Positions 22,516-32,367 of a stretch of DNA of 49,852 bases are shown here, piece after piece. The stretch lies in the NCBI GenBank assembly GCA_023428785.1, contig JAEYWU010000121.1:1-49852 (forward strand). The letters run 5' to 3'. The DNA comes from Pseudomonadota bacterium. GTDB taxonomy: Bacteria > Pseudomonadota > Alphaproteobacteria > Caulobacterales > Caulobacteraceae. How positions within the stretch are numbered: the first letter of the stretch is position 1; every line of letters starts with the position of its first letter. Under the pieces are notes generated by a model, which searched no databases, was not told where the DNA came from, and saw only the letters and a program-made list of their open reading frames with translations. A program made the position numbers and the translations under genes.

Positions 22516-23883
22516 ATGTCCGTCATTGCTGACATCCTGACCCTGGCCGGCGTCCAGCCCTCGTCCGTCTCGACGGGCGAGTCCGCCGATGCGGCCGGGT
22601 TCGCCGGACTGATGGCGGACGCCCAGGGCGGACGCCCGCGGGGCATGCTGGGTCTGGGGCGGAGGCTGGCCGAACAGGTCCAGGCCGAGACAGCGCGCCT
22701 CGATGAAGCGGGTCCGCTCACCGGCGGTGAGGCCATGGTCCTGCAGAGCCTTCTGACGGTCGTGCAGCCCAAGGCCGAGGAACCGCTCACCAGCCCGGAC
22801 TTGACCACGGACGCAGGGTCGGCCGGGCCGGTGACCACCTCCGGCCAGCTTGGCCTCGGGCCCGACAGCCCGCAGATCAATCCGGGCCCGCAGAGCCCCA
22901 AGACAGACGCGCCCCAGATCAATCCGGGCCCGCTGACCGCCAAGCCCGAGACGCCGCCGGTCATGCCGACTGAACCCGTCGCCAAGGATGGCGCCCAGGT
23001 CCTGCCCGAGGCCACGGAACCGACCATCGCCCCAGAAGTCCTGACCGCCCTTGCGGAAGCCGGCGAGCCGGTTCGCGCCGAGGCGACCGCCGCCGCCGTG
23101 CGTCAGGTCGTCGGCCGTGCGCCGGAGGCCGCCGCGCCGCAGGAGCCCGTGGTCGAGCCTCTCCTGCCTTCCAGCGACGATGTCGCGCTCGACTCCGTCG
23201 AGACGCCGGATCTCACCCTGACCCCAACGACGTCAGCCACGGCGGCGACGAGCGGTTCCGCAACTGCGTCCACAGGCGTGGCCGGCGCCGCCCAGGCTGA
23301 GGCGTCAGCCCCGGCTGCCGCGACCGACCACGCCGAGCCGGCTGTCGATACGGCCGCCGACGCCGGCCCGGCCCTGCTAGAAACCGAGGCGGCCGCCGCT
23401 GCGCCGACGACCGAGGCGCCCACTGCGGCCCCGATCCGCGCCGACGCCGTACCGATGCACCGGGGCGCCGCCGACGCCATCGCCCAGGTCTCGGCTCAGA
23501 TCATCCGCCGGCTGGAAGGCCGCGCCACCCGTTTCAACATGGAATTGAACCCGGCCGAACTGGGCAAGGTCGATGTCCGGCTGGACATCGACGCCGAGGG
23601 CCGGCTGGCCGCGCGTCTGGCCTTCGACAATCCGGCCGCCGCCGTCGAACTGCGCGGCCGCGTCGATGAACTGCGCCGCGACCTGGAACAGGCCGGCTTC
23701 CAGCTGTCCGAGGACGCCTTCTCCTTCACCGACCGTGAAGGTTCGCGCGAGCGGCGCGAGGCGATGGCGGACGGCATTCTTCGCTCTTTCGCCCGGTCCG
23801 CCGAGGCGTCCGAACTGGCCGATCTGGCCGCCCAACCCGCCCTGCGCGTCATGACGCGGCTGGGCCTGGATGTGAGGGTCTGA
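22516..23883 (+). CDS. fliK: Flagellar hook-length control protein
   Basis: FliK measures hook length and switches export specificity from hook to filament subunits. The 455-residue protein has a long low-complexity N-terminal and middle region rich in Ala, Pro, Thr and Glu, including a near-repeat of QINPGP at about residues 117-140. The conserved C-terminal domain lies at about 335-410, with RFNMELNPAELGKVDVRLD and a final VELRGRVDELRRDLEQAGF. The ATG at 22516 lies downstream of the sigma-54 promoter. flgD starts one base after its stop. The N-terminal half diverges quickly in this family, so identification rests on the C-terminus and the location. Confidence 0.92.
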   Translation: MSVIADILTLAGVQPSSVSTGESADAAGFAGLMADAQGGRPRGMLGLGRRLAEQVQAETARLDEAGPLTGGEAMVLQSLLTVVQPKAEEPLTSPDLTTDAGSAGPVTTSGQLGLGPDSPQINPGPQSPKTDAPQINPGPLTAKPETPPVMPTEPVAKDGAQVLPEATEPTIAPEVLTALAEAGEPVRAEATAAAVRQVVGRAPEAAAPQEPVVEPLLPSSDDVALDSVETPDLTLTPTTSATAATSGSATASTGVAGAAQAEASAPAAATDHAEPAVDTAADAGPALLETEAAAAAPTTEAPTAAPIRADAVPMHRGAADAIAQVSAQIIRRLEGRATRFNMELNPAELGKVDVRLDIDAEGRLAARLAFDNPAAAVELRGRVDELRRDLEQAGFQLSEDAFSFTDREGSRERREAMADGILRSFARSAEASELADLAAQPALRVMTRLGLDVRV

Positions 23884-23884
23884 G

Positions 23885-24673
23885 ATGGTCGACGCCGTAG
23901 GCGCTTCCAATAGCGTCACCCTGTCGGGACGCACCAATCTGGTCTCGAACTTCGAGACCTTCCTGCAGCTGCTCACCACCCAGCTGAAGAACCAGGATCC
24001 GCTGTCGCCGCTGGACTCCAACGACTTCACCGCCCAGCTGACCCAGATGGCCGGCGTGGAGCAGCAGTTGCTGACCAATGACCTGCTCCAGGCCCTGCTG
24101 AACCAGGGCGCGGGCGGCCTGGACGGCGCCGTCAGCTACATCGGCAAGGAAGTCACGGCCGCTGGCTCCGCCACCCGTCTGCAGGACGGCACGGCGACCT
24201 GGAGCTACGAGCTGGCTACCAACGCCGCCGACGCGCGCCTCGAGGTGCTGGACTCGACCGGCGCGATCGTCTGGTCGGGCGCGGCGCCCGAGACAGGGGC
24301 CGGTGTCCATGACTTCAACTGGGACGGCGTGTCGAACAACGGAACCCAGCTGGCCGACGGCGGCGTCTACACCCTACGGGTCAGCGCCTCGACCGCCTCG
24401 GGCTCGATCGTCGACAGCCAGGTCCTGATCCGCGGCGTCGTCACGGCCGTCGAGCTCTATGACGGCGAGCCCTACGTGACGGTCGGCGGCTCGATCGTTC
24501 CGCTGAGCCAGGTGATCAGCGTGGCTTCGGTCCCGGCCCAGGGACAGACCGAAACTGAAGACTCCGAGGGGGGCGTCCTGTCGACCATGGTCGACGTCGC
24601 CAAGGACCTCATGAATCCCGTGGACGACATCGTGGCCCTGGCGGGCGCGATCAATCCGCTTCGACTGCTTTGA
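23885..24673 (+). CDS. flgD: Flagellar hook capping/assembly protein
   Basis: FlgD caps the growing hook and promotes FlgE assembly outside the cell. The 262-residue protein has the export and assembly N-terminus (FLQLLTTQLKNQDPLSPLDS, FTAQLTQMAGVEQQL), a central Tudor/Ig-like beta region with the FNWDGVSNNG motif, and a C-terminal tail longer than in enteric FlgD. It starts one base after fliK and is followed 20 bases later by flgE, giving the fliK-flgD-flgE order found in Caulobacter. Confidence 0.95.
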   Translation: MVDAVGASNSVTLSGRTNLVSNFETFLQLLTTQLKNQDPLSPLDSNDFTAQLTQMAGVEQQLLTNDLLQALLNQGAGGLDGAVSYIGKEVTAAGSATRLQDGTATWSYELATNAADARLEVLDSTGAIVWSGAAPETGAGVHDFNWDGVSNNGTQLADGGVYTLRVSASTASGSIVDSQVLIRGVVTAVELYDGEPYVTVGGSIVPLSQVISVASVPAQGQTETEDSEGGVLSTMVDVAKDLMNPVDDIVALAGAINPLRLL

Positions 24674-24693
24674 ATTCCTAGGGGAGTAATCCG

Positions 24694-26115
24694 ATGAGCA
24701 TCAACAGCGCCATGCTGGCAGGCGTCTCCGGCCTGAAATCCAACGCCGCCGCGCTCGCCGCGATCTCGGACAACATCGCGAACGTCAACACCGTCGGCTA
24801 CAAGCGCAGCCAGATCGACTTCCAGACGATGGTGACCGGCGGATCGGCCGGCGGCTATTCGGCCGGCGGCGTCCTGGCGAACTCTCGCCACTTCGTATCC
24901 CAGGAGGGCCTGCTCCAGCGGACCAACTCCTCGACCGATCTCGGCATCTCCGGGCAGGGCTTCTTCGTCGTCACTGAACAGGCCGAAAACCTGACGGCGG
25001 CGGACGCGCGTCTGTTCACCCGCGCGGGCTCGTTCACGGTCGATACGCTCGGCTATCTGCGCAACTCGGCGGGCCTCTTCCTGCAGGGCTGGATCGCCGA
25101 CGCCGAGGACGTCATCACGGTCGATCCGTCTGACCTGACCCGGCTGAACTCGATCAACGTCGGCGCTGTCGGCGGCGCCGCCGAGCCGACCACCCGTGTG
25201 TCGCTGAACGCCAACCTGCTTTCGAGCCAGTCGGTGTCGGACGAGTTCGCCACCTACGATCCCGTGACCAACTCCATGGCCATGTTTGACCCGGAAACCG
25301 GCGCGGGCGTGCGACCGGACTTCGAACTGCAGGTCCCGATCTCGGACTCCAAGGGCGGCAAGCGCACCATCGCCATCTCATTCCTGAAGTCGGACGTGCC
25401 GAACCAGTGGCTGGCGGAAATCCGCGCCATTCCGGCGTCGGACATCGTCACCGGCGCGGGCCTGTCCAACGGCCAGATCCGCTCGGGCATCGTCGCCTTC
25501 ACCCAGGACGGTCGTCTGGACGTCGATGCGATGACGGCGCTGGGTGCTGCGGCGCTGTTCCCCGATCCGCTGAACGCGACACTGACCTTCGGCTCCTCGG
25601 ACGCCGGAGCGCCCGGCGCTGGCCAGGTCAACTGGGCGCCCGGGCTCGGCGTGGATGACCAGACCGTGTCGTTCGACCTCAACGCCGCGGCGGGCGGCCT
25701 GACCCAGTACGACAGCCAGTCGGTGGTTCAGGCGGTCATCACCAACGGCACGGCCTTCGGCAACCTGACCAATATCGAGATCGACGAGGAAGGCTTCGTT
25801 ACCGCCATCTTCGACAACGGCGTGACCCGCCGGATCGCCCAGGTGGCCCTGGCCACCTTTCCGAGCCCGGACAACCTGATCTCGGTCAACGGCAATGCAT
25901 TCCGCGTCTCGCAAAGCTCGGGCACGTTCAACCTCAAGGCCCCGGGCACGGGCGGCGCCGGCATGATCGCGCCGAACCAGCTGGAGGCCTCGACGGTAGA
26001 TCTGTCGGCCGAATTCACCGGTCTGATCACGACCCAGCGCGCCTATTCCGCCTCGTCCAAGATCATCACGACCGCAGATGAAATGCTCGAAGAACTGATC
26101 CGCGTGAAGCGCTGA
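24694..26115 (+). CDS. flgE: Flagellar hook protein
   Basis: Structural subunit of the flagellar hook, exported by the flagellar type III system. At 473 residues it has the conserved N-terminal helix (MSINSAMLAGVSGLKSN, ISDNIANVNTVGYKRS), the FSGQGFF-like ISGQGFFVV motif, a variable middle and the C-terminal heptad segment TGLITTQRAYSASSKIITT. The ATG at 24694 follows a GGGGAG ribosome site. It ends the sigma-54 hook operon; sciP follows after a 169-base gap with its own regulatory region. Confidence 0.96.
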   Translation: MSINSAMLAGVSGLKSNAAALAAISDNIANVNTVGYKRSQIDFQTMVTGGSAGGYSAGGVLANSRHFVSQEGLLQRTNSSTDLGISGQGFFVVTEQAENLTAADARLFTRAGSFTVDTLGYLRNSAGLFLQGWIADAEDVITVDPSDLTRLNSINVGAVGGAAEPTTRVSLNANLLSSQSVSDEFATYDPVTNSMAMFDPETGAGVRPDFELQVPISDSKGGKRTIAISFLKSDVPNQWLAEIRAIPASDIVTGAGLSNGQIRSGIVAFTQDGRLDVDAMTALGAAALFPDPLNATLTFGSSDAGAPGAGQVNWAPGLGVDDQTVSFDLNAAAGGLTQYDSQSVVQAVITNGTAFGNLTNIEIDEEGFVTAIFDNGVTRRIAQVALATFPSPDNLISVNGNAFRVSQSSGTFNLKAPGTGGAGMIAPNQLEASTVDLSAEFTGLITTQRAYSASSKIITTADEMLEELIRVKR

Positions 26116-26145
26116 TGAGTAACGTCTGGGTAAGAGCCTTGAATA

Positions 26146-26232
26146 CCGGTTTAAGAAGGTCTGAACAAAGGATGAGAAACGCGGATCGTCGATTCAGAAC
26201 CCGTTCACCAAGGCGCTTAAACGGGTGTTCAG
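26146..26232. repeat. Interlocked inverted repeats upstream of sciP
   Basis: CCGGTTTAAG (26146-26155) is complementary at 9 of 10 positions to CTTAAACGGG (26216-26225). CTGAACA (26161-26167) is perfectly complementary to TGTTCAG (26226-26232). The order a-b-a'-b' is interlocked rather than nested. A GANTC (CcrM) site, GATTC, lies between the arms at 26191-26195. They may be binding sites for a regulator of sciP, or a pseudoknot-like fold in its leader. Confidence 0.5.
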
Positions 26233-26284
26233 AGGGCTTGGGTATTCTCCCATCAGTGATGGTGGTGCGAGAGGCGAAAAGCCC

Positions 26285-26566
26285 ATGCTTCAAGAACAAC
26301 GAGTCAACGGCAAGGGCGAACGTTACGTCATCGGTCCGACGGGGGCTGCATTGACGATCAACGACCTTCCTCCGCCCGAAACCGAGCGCTGGGTAATCCG
26401 GCGCAAGGCCGAAGTCGTCTCCGCCGTTCGCGGCGGCCTGCTCAGCCTGGAAGAGGCCTGCGAGCGTTATCGCCTGACCACCGAGGAGTTCCTCGGCTGG
26501 CAGCGGTCGATCGACCGCTGGGGCATGCAGGGTCTGCGTACCACGCGCATCCAGCAGTACCGCTAG
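26285..26566 (+). CDS. sciP: SciP-type cell-cycle regulator (DUF1153)
   Basis: SciP is a small helix-turn-helix protein that inhibits transcription of CtrA-activated genes early in the Caulobacter cell cycle. From the ATG at 26285 the protein has 93 residues and carries the highly conserved segments GERYVIGPTG, LTINDLPPP, RWVIRRKAEVV, AVRGGLLSLEEAC and the C-terminal GLRTTRIQQYR. An earlier in-frame start (26225) gives an unconserved extension. In Caulobacter sciP also follows the hook genes, so gene order supports the call. The gap upstream carries a GANTC site, and a clear terminator follows. Confidence 0.93.
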   Translation: MLQEQRVNGKGERYVIGPTGAALTINDLPPPETERWVIRRKAEVVSAVRGGLLSLEEACERYRLTTEEFLGWQRSIDRWGMQGLRTTRIQQYR

Positions 26567-26588
26567 ACGCTTCTTGCAGACTATCGAT

Positions 26589-26620
26589 ACGGCCGCGTTC
26601 CGAGAGGAGCGCGGCCGTTT

Positions 26621-26622
<2 letters not shown>
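26589..26622 (+). terminator. Intrinsic terminator of sciP
   Basis: ACGGCCGCG (26589-26597) and CGCGGCCGT (26610-26618) form a perfect 9-bp stem with a 12-base loop, followed by TTTCT. It lies 23 bases after the sciP stop and ends at the stop of the convergent fbpC gene. There is no T-run in the other direction. Confidence 0.85.
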
Positions 26623-27609
<987 letters not shown>

Positions 27610-27613
<4 letters not shown>

Positions 27614-29175
27614 GCTTGGGCTCCGGGGCGCGAGGCGGTGACCTTGCGGGTCAGCCAGATGACGGCGGGAATACCGACCAGGACGATAAAGGCGCTGGGC
27701 CAGGCCGCTTCGCCCAGCCGCTCGTCCTTGGCGTAGTAGTCGGCCATGACGGCCAGGGTGTCGAAGCCGAAGGGCCTCAGGATCACGGTCGCCGGCAACT
27801 CCTTCAGCACATCGATGAAGACCAGAAGGGCGGCGGTGAAGACCGCGCCCGACGCGATCGGCAGGTCCACGCGGCGCGAGGCAGAGGCTTCGGTTTCTCC
27901 CAGGCTGCGGGCGGCCCCCTGCATGGAAGGGCTGATCCGGGCGAGGCCGCCCTCGATTGGTTCGAGCGCTGCGGCCATCAGGCGTGACGCATAGGCCAGG
28001 ATCAAGAGGGTCATGGCGAAGGCCAGGCTGGTCACCAGCGACGGCCAGGTCCGCCAGAACAGGGCGGCGGGGCCCATCAGGCCGATGGCCATCACCGCGC
28101 CGGGCGTCGCATAGCCCAAGCTGACCACGCGGTTGAGGATACGGCCCCTGCGTGCGCCCAGGCCGATGGCGAGAGCCAGCAAGGTCGTCACGGCTGCGGC
28201 GATGAGCGCCAGCACCAGGGCGTTGCGGCCCGAGGCGATCAGGCGGGCGGTCTCGTGCGGCGCGTTCCAGCCCTTGGCGATCAGCCAGCCGAGCGGAAGC
28301 AGCAGGCCCAGTCCGACGAGGGCGATACAGAACAATGTGGCCCCCCAGGCGCGGGCGCCGCTCAGGCGTTCCGGCTGGATGGCGCGCCAGCGGGCCGAGC
28401 CAGCCTCACGTGCGGTCTGGCGCTGGGACCGTTCGATGATCAGCAGCACCGCCGCCGCGCCCAGAAGCGGCAGGGCCAGGCGTGCGGCCTCGGCGACCGA
28501 GGCGAAGACCGCCCAGGCCCGCACCACGCCGGTCGTCAGGGTCTGGACCGCCAGATAGGAGGTGGCGCCGTAGTCGGCGAGCGTCTCCATGATCACCAGC
28601 GCCATTCCAGCGGCGATGGCGGGACGGGCCAGCGGCAGGGCGACGGTGACGAAGGCCTGCCAACGTGACAGGCCGAGCGTGCGCGCCGCCTCCACCTGGC
28701 TTGAGGCCTGGTTCACCAGGGCCGCCCGAAGGGTCAGATAGACGTACGGATAGAAGGCCAGGCTGAGGACGATCGCGGCGCCCCAGATCGAGCGCATGTC
28801 GAAGGGCGGATCAAAACCGAAGGCGCCGCGCCAGGCCGTGCGGATCGGGCCCGCGACATCGAACAGGTCGGCATAGCCATAGGCCAGAACAAACGCCGGC
28901 GCCGCGAGCGGCAGCACCAGAGCCCAGGTGAAGAGCCTGCGGCCGGGAAAGTCATTCAGGGCCACCAGCCAGGCAGCCAGCGCACCCAGCACGCCTGCGC
29001 CCAGACCGACCATCGCCGCCAGGGCGGTGGAGGTCCAGGCATAGCGGGCGAAAGTCGCCCAGGTCAGGCTGTCGGCTCCCGGACCGGTCGCCGTCACGGC
29101 CACGGCGACCAGCGGCGCCAGGGCCGTGATCGCCGCGAGGACGGCTGCAATGCGGAGAGGGGAGGGAAGGGACAT
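27610..29175 (-). CDS. fbpB: Ferric-iron ABC transporter permease (duplicated, FbpB-type)
   Basis: Inner-membrane permease of 521 residues with two homologous halves of about six helices each, the FbpB/SfuB arrangement. EAA-type loops that dock the ATPase are seen as AARTLGLSRWQAFVTVALPLARP in the first half and AARSLGETEASASRRVDLP in the second. An upstream TTG at 29214 is in frame, but the ATG at 29175 has a strong GGGAGG ribosome site and starts just before the first helix. It lies 42 bases after the binding-protein gene and overlaps fbpC. Confidence 0.9.
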
Positions 29176-29217
29176 TTCGCGCCTCCCTCTCCCCTCCGTC
29201 GCAGGAACGGTCAAGGC

Positions 29218-30300
29218 CTAGCGCCAGCCCGCCTGTTCGAAGACACGCTGGGCCTCGGCGCGGCGCGCGCCATAGGCGGGCAGCGGCAGGGGATCGGCCG
29301 GCTGGTCCATGTACTGGGCCACGTCCTGGGGAAGCTCAGCCTCGGTGGTGGTCGGGAACTCGTTGGTCTCGGTGGCGAAGATGGCCTGAGATTCCGGACC
29401 GGTCAGGAATTCCAGGAAGCGGATGGCGTTCTCGCGGTTCGGCGAATGCGCCGCCAGGCCCGCGCCCGACAGGTTGAAGTGCGCGCCGCGGCCTTCAAGG
29501 CTCGGGAAGGACAGATGGACCCGCGAGGTCAGATCCTGGTCGGCCCGGTCCTCGGATTCGGCCAGGCGCAGGAAGTAGTAGTGGTTGGTGATCGCCACCT
29601 CGCACTGACCGGCGCCGACGGCGCGGATCTGTTCGATGTCGCCGCCTTCGGGCGGGCGGGCCATGTTGGCGACGACGCCGCGGGCCCATTCCAGCGCCCG
29701 CTCGGGGCCCCATCGCTCGATCAGGGCCGACATCAGGCTGAGGTTATAGCTGTTGTCCGAGGAGCGGACGCACAGCTTGCCGCGGAAGCGGGGCGAGGCG
29801 AGCTCTTCGTAGGTGTCGACTTCCTCGGGGCGGACCCGGGCGGTGTCATAGGCGACGATGCGGGCGCGGCGGGCGATGCCGAACCAGCGGCCTTCGGGGT
29901 CACGCCACTGCTCGGGCACGCGGCCGTCGATCACCGCGTCGTCAAAAGCGGTCAGGACGCCGCCCTCGGCCAGGGTGTCCATGGCGCCGGCGTCCTGGAT
30001 GACCACGACGTCGGCCGGGCTGCCCGCGCCCTCGGCCTGAAGACGGGCCAGCATCTGCTCGGCCGGAATCTCGATCTTCTGCACCCGGATGCCAGTGGCG
30101 CAGGTGAAGGCCGCATAGATGGCGTCGTCCGACGCATAGTGGCGCGCGGTGTAGAGATTGACCGTGCCCTCATTGCCCGTCGGCGTCACGCAGTCGGCCA
30201 GGGCCGCCGTCCCGGCGCCGGCGTCGGCGGGAGCCTGCTGGCAGGCGGCGACGAGCATGGAAGAGGCCAGGAGGGCCGCGGCGGACAGACGCTTGATCAT
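29218..30300 (-). CDS. fbpA: Ferric-iron ABC transporter substrate-binding lipoprotein
   Basis: Periplasmic iron-binding protein of the FbpA/FutA family, 360 residues. The signal peptide ends in a lipobox (SMLVAAC), so it should be a lipoprotein. The mature part opens with VNLYTARHYASDDAIYAAF, typical of the family, and the C-terminal lobe contains the NHYYFLRLAESE segment, whose adjacent Tyr residues match the family's iron ligands. The open frame extends upstream to 30363, but the ATG at 30300 begins the signal peptide and has an AAGAGG site. A Fur-like palindrome lies 48-62 bases upstream, consistent with iron repression. Confidence 0.92.
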   Translation of the reverse strand: MIKRLSAAALLASSMLVAACQQAPADAGAGTAALADCVTPTGNEGTVNLYTARHYASDDAIYAAFTCATGIRVQKIEIPAEQMLARLQAEGAGSPADVVVIQDAGAMDTLAEGGVLTAFDDAVIDGRVPEQWRDPEGRWFGIARRARIVAYDTARVRPEEVDTYEELASPRFRGKLCVRSSDNSYNLSLMSALIERWGPERALEWARGVVANMARPPEGGDIEQIRAVGAGQCEVAITNHYYFLRLAESEDRADQDLTSRVHLSFPSLEGRGAHFNLSGAGLAAHSPNRENAIRFLEFLTGPESQAIFATETNEFPTTTEAELPQDVAQYMDQPADPLPLPAYGARRAEAQRVFEQAGWR

Positions 30301-30347
30301 CGGGTGAAACCTCTTGGGGGAAGAACTGGCGCCTCCTGTCGCACAGC

Positions 30348-30362
30348 TGCGAATGTTTCGCA
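30348..30362. promoter_or_regulatory. Fur-like palindromic operator between fbpA and mlaE
   Basis: TGCGAA-TGT-TTCGCA is a perfect 6-bp inverted repeat with a 3-base centre, similar to alphaproteobacterial Fur boxes (TGCAA-type half-sites). It lies 48 bases upstream of the fbpA ATG and 87 upstream of the divergent mlaE start, so it could control either; fbpA is the natural target. Confidence 0.55.
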
Positions 30363-30448
30363 ACTAGCGCGGCTGCGGTTCCCGCGCCGTCAGGTTTCAG
30401 AGCCTTAAATCCAAAGACTAAACGGGAATCCGTTGCTATGAGAAGGCG

Positions 30449-31567
30449 ATGACGCCGGCGAGCTTCCGAGTCGAGGGGGGACGAAACGGACGCCTGGCCC
30501 TAGTTCTGGCCGGCGACTGGAGCGCGCGCACGCTCGGCCGTGTGCCGCGTCGGCTGGCCTCGGAACTGCGCGGCCGCACCATCGACAGCGTCGATATTTC
30601 AGAACTGGGCCGGTTCGACACCGCCGGGGCCCTGGCCCTGGTCCAGGCCCATCACGGCGTCCTGCCGCGCAAGGGCTGGGACGGCCGCCCGGAGGTCATG
30701 CGCATCCTTCAGGTGGTCGAGGAGCTTGAGCGCCATGCGGTCGAGCCGCCGCGCCAGCCCGATCCGGTCACACGCTTCTTCGCCAAGGTCGGGCACGGCG
30801 TCTATGACTTCGGCGCCGAGGCCTGGCTGTCGTTTGCCTTCCTGGGCGAGCTGCTGGCGGCGGTGGGCCGCACCCTGGTCAATCCGACCCGCATCCGCTG
30901 GGCGGCCTGGTTCAGCCAGGCGGACCGGACGGGCCTGGACGCCATCCCGATCGTCCTGATCACGACCTTCTTCATCGGTGCGGTGGTGGCCTTCATCGGC
31001 GCGGACCTGCTGACCGACTTCGGTGCGGGCGTCTTCGCCGTGCAGCTGATCGGCGTGGCCGTGTTCCGCGAGTTCGCCGTGGTCATCACCGCCGTCCTGC
31101 TGGCGGGCCGGTCGGCTTCGTCTTTCGCGGCCGAGATCGGGTCAATGAAGATGAACCAGGAGGTCGACGCCATGCGGGTCATGGGTGTGGACCCCTTCCA
31201 GGCCCTGGTGATCCCGCGCCTAGCGGCCCTGTTGCTGATGCTGCCGCTGCTGACCTTCCTGGCCATGGTGTCGGGTCTGATCGGCGGCATCGTCGTGACC
31301 TGGAGCCAGATGGGCCTGGGGCCCTCGTTCTTCCTCGAGCGGCTGGTGCTGGACGGCTACATGCCCCAGCACATGCTGGCCGGCATGGTGAAGGCGCCGG
31401 TCTTCGCCATCGTGGTGGCGGCCATCGGCTGCCGTCAGGGCATGGCCGTCGGCGGTGACGTCGAGAGCCTCGGCCATCGCGTGACCGCCGCCGTGGTGCA
31501 ATCCATCTTCGCCATCATCGCGCTGGATGCGGTCTTCGCCATGCTCTTCATGAGGATCGGCCTGTGA
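30449..31567 (+). CDS. mlaE: MlaE-family ABC permease with N-terminal STAS domain
   Basis: Inner-membrane permease of the Mla phospholipid transport system, 372 residues. The first ~100 residues form a STAS domain (VDISELGRFDTAGALALVQ), equivalent to the separate MlaB protein of Enterobacteria; the rest is the MlaE permease with LIGVAVFREFAVVITAVLLAG and the conserved MNQEVDAMRVMGVDP loop. The ATG at 30449 follows a GAGAAGG site. It leads a four-gene operon with overlapping starts: permease, ATPase, MCE protein and lipoprotein. The system moves phospholipids between the membranes and supports outer-membrane asymmetry. Confidence 0.93.
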   Translation: MTPASFRVEGGRNGRLALVLAGDWSARTLGRVPRRLASELRGRTIDSVDISELGRFDTAGALALVQAHHGVLPRKGWDGRPEVMRILQVVEELERHAVEPPRQPDPVTRFFAKVGHGVYDFGAEAWLSFAFLGELLAAVGRTLVNPTRIRWAAWFSQADRTGLDAIPIVLITTFFIGAVVAFIGADLLTDFGAGVFAVQLIGVAVFREFAVVITAVLLAGRSASSFAAEIGSMKMNQEVDAMRVMGVDPFQALVIPRLAALLLMLPLLTFLAMVSGLIGGIVVTWSQMGLGPSFFLERLVLDGYMPQHMLAGMVKAPVFAIVVAAIGCRQGMAVGGDVESLGHRVTAAVVQSIFAIIALDAVFAMLFMRIGL

Positions 31568-32367
31568 CCGAGCACACCCGCAGCCATATCGACGAGACGG
31601 CGCCGCCGATCGTGGTCGAAGGGCTGGTCAACGCCTTTGGCGAGCGCACCATCCATGAAGACCTCGACCTGACCGTCCGCAAGGGCGAGGTCATCGGCAT
31701 CGTCGGCGGTTCGGGAACCGGCAAGACCGTCCTGCTGAACTCGATCCTGGGCCTGCGCGAACCGACGGCCGGCAAGATCCACCTGTTCGGCGAAGACACC
31801 ACCGGCATGTCGGACCGCGATCGCGACGAGATCGAGAAGCGCTGGGGCGTCCTGTTCCAGCACGGCGCGCTGTTCTCGTCACTGACGGTGCTGGAGAATG
31901 TCTCCTCACCGCTGGTTGAACATTCCGGCCTGCATAAGGACACGATCCGCGAGCTCGCCGAGCTGAAGATCGCCATGGTTGGGCTCGGACCAGAAGCGCA
32001 CCATCTCAAGCCGGCCGAGCTGTCGGGCGGGATGCGCAAACGTGTGGGCCTGGCCCGCGCGCTGGCCCTGGACCCCGAGCTGGTCTTCCTTGACGAGCCG
32101 ACGGCGGGTCTGGACCCGATCGGCGCCGCCGCCTTCGACGATCTGATCGCCCAGCTCCAGCGTAACCTGGGCCTGACGGTCTTCATGATTACCCACGATC
32201 TGGATAGCCTTTACGCCATCTGCGACCGCATCGCGGTGCTGGCCGACAAGAAGGTGGTCGCCATCGCTCCGCCGCAGGAGCTGGAACGGTCCGACCATCC
32301 GTGGATCAAGGAATACTTTCTGGGACCGCGCGGCCGCGCTGCCCAGGCCGCCCGAGGGAACGACTGA
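31564..32367 (+). CDS. mlaF: Mla-type ABC transporter ATP-binding protein
   Basis: Cytoplasmic ATPase that drives the MlaE permease, 267 residues. Walker A is GGSGTGKTVLL, the signature is LSGGMRKRVGLARAL (the GGM form typical of the MlaF family), and Walker B is LVFLDEPTAGLDP. The GTG start overlaps the mlaE stop by 4 bases, and its TGA shares one base with the next ATG, so production of the subunits is coupled. Nothing in the motifs looks defective. Confidence 0.94.
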   Translation: MTEHTRSHIDETAPPIVVEGLVNAFGERTIHEDLDLTVRKGEVIGIVGGSGTGKTVLLNSILGLREPTAGKIHLFGEDTTGMSDRDRDEIEKRWGVLFQHGALFSSLTVLENVSSPLVEHSGLHKDTIRELAELKIAMVGLGPEAHHLKPAELSGGMRKRVGLARALALDPELVFLDEPTAGLDPIGAAAFDDLIAQLQRNLGLTVFMITHDLDSLYAICDRIAVLADKKVVAIAPPQELERSDHPWIKEYFLGPRGRAAQAARGND

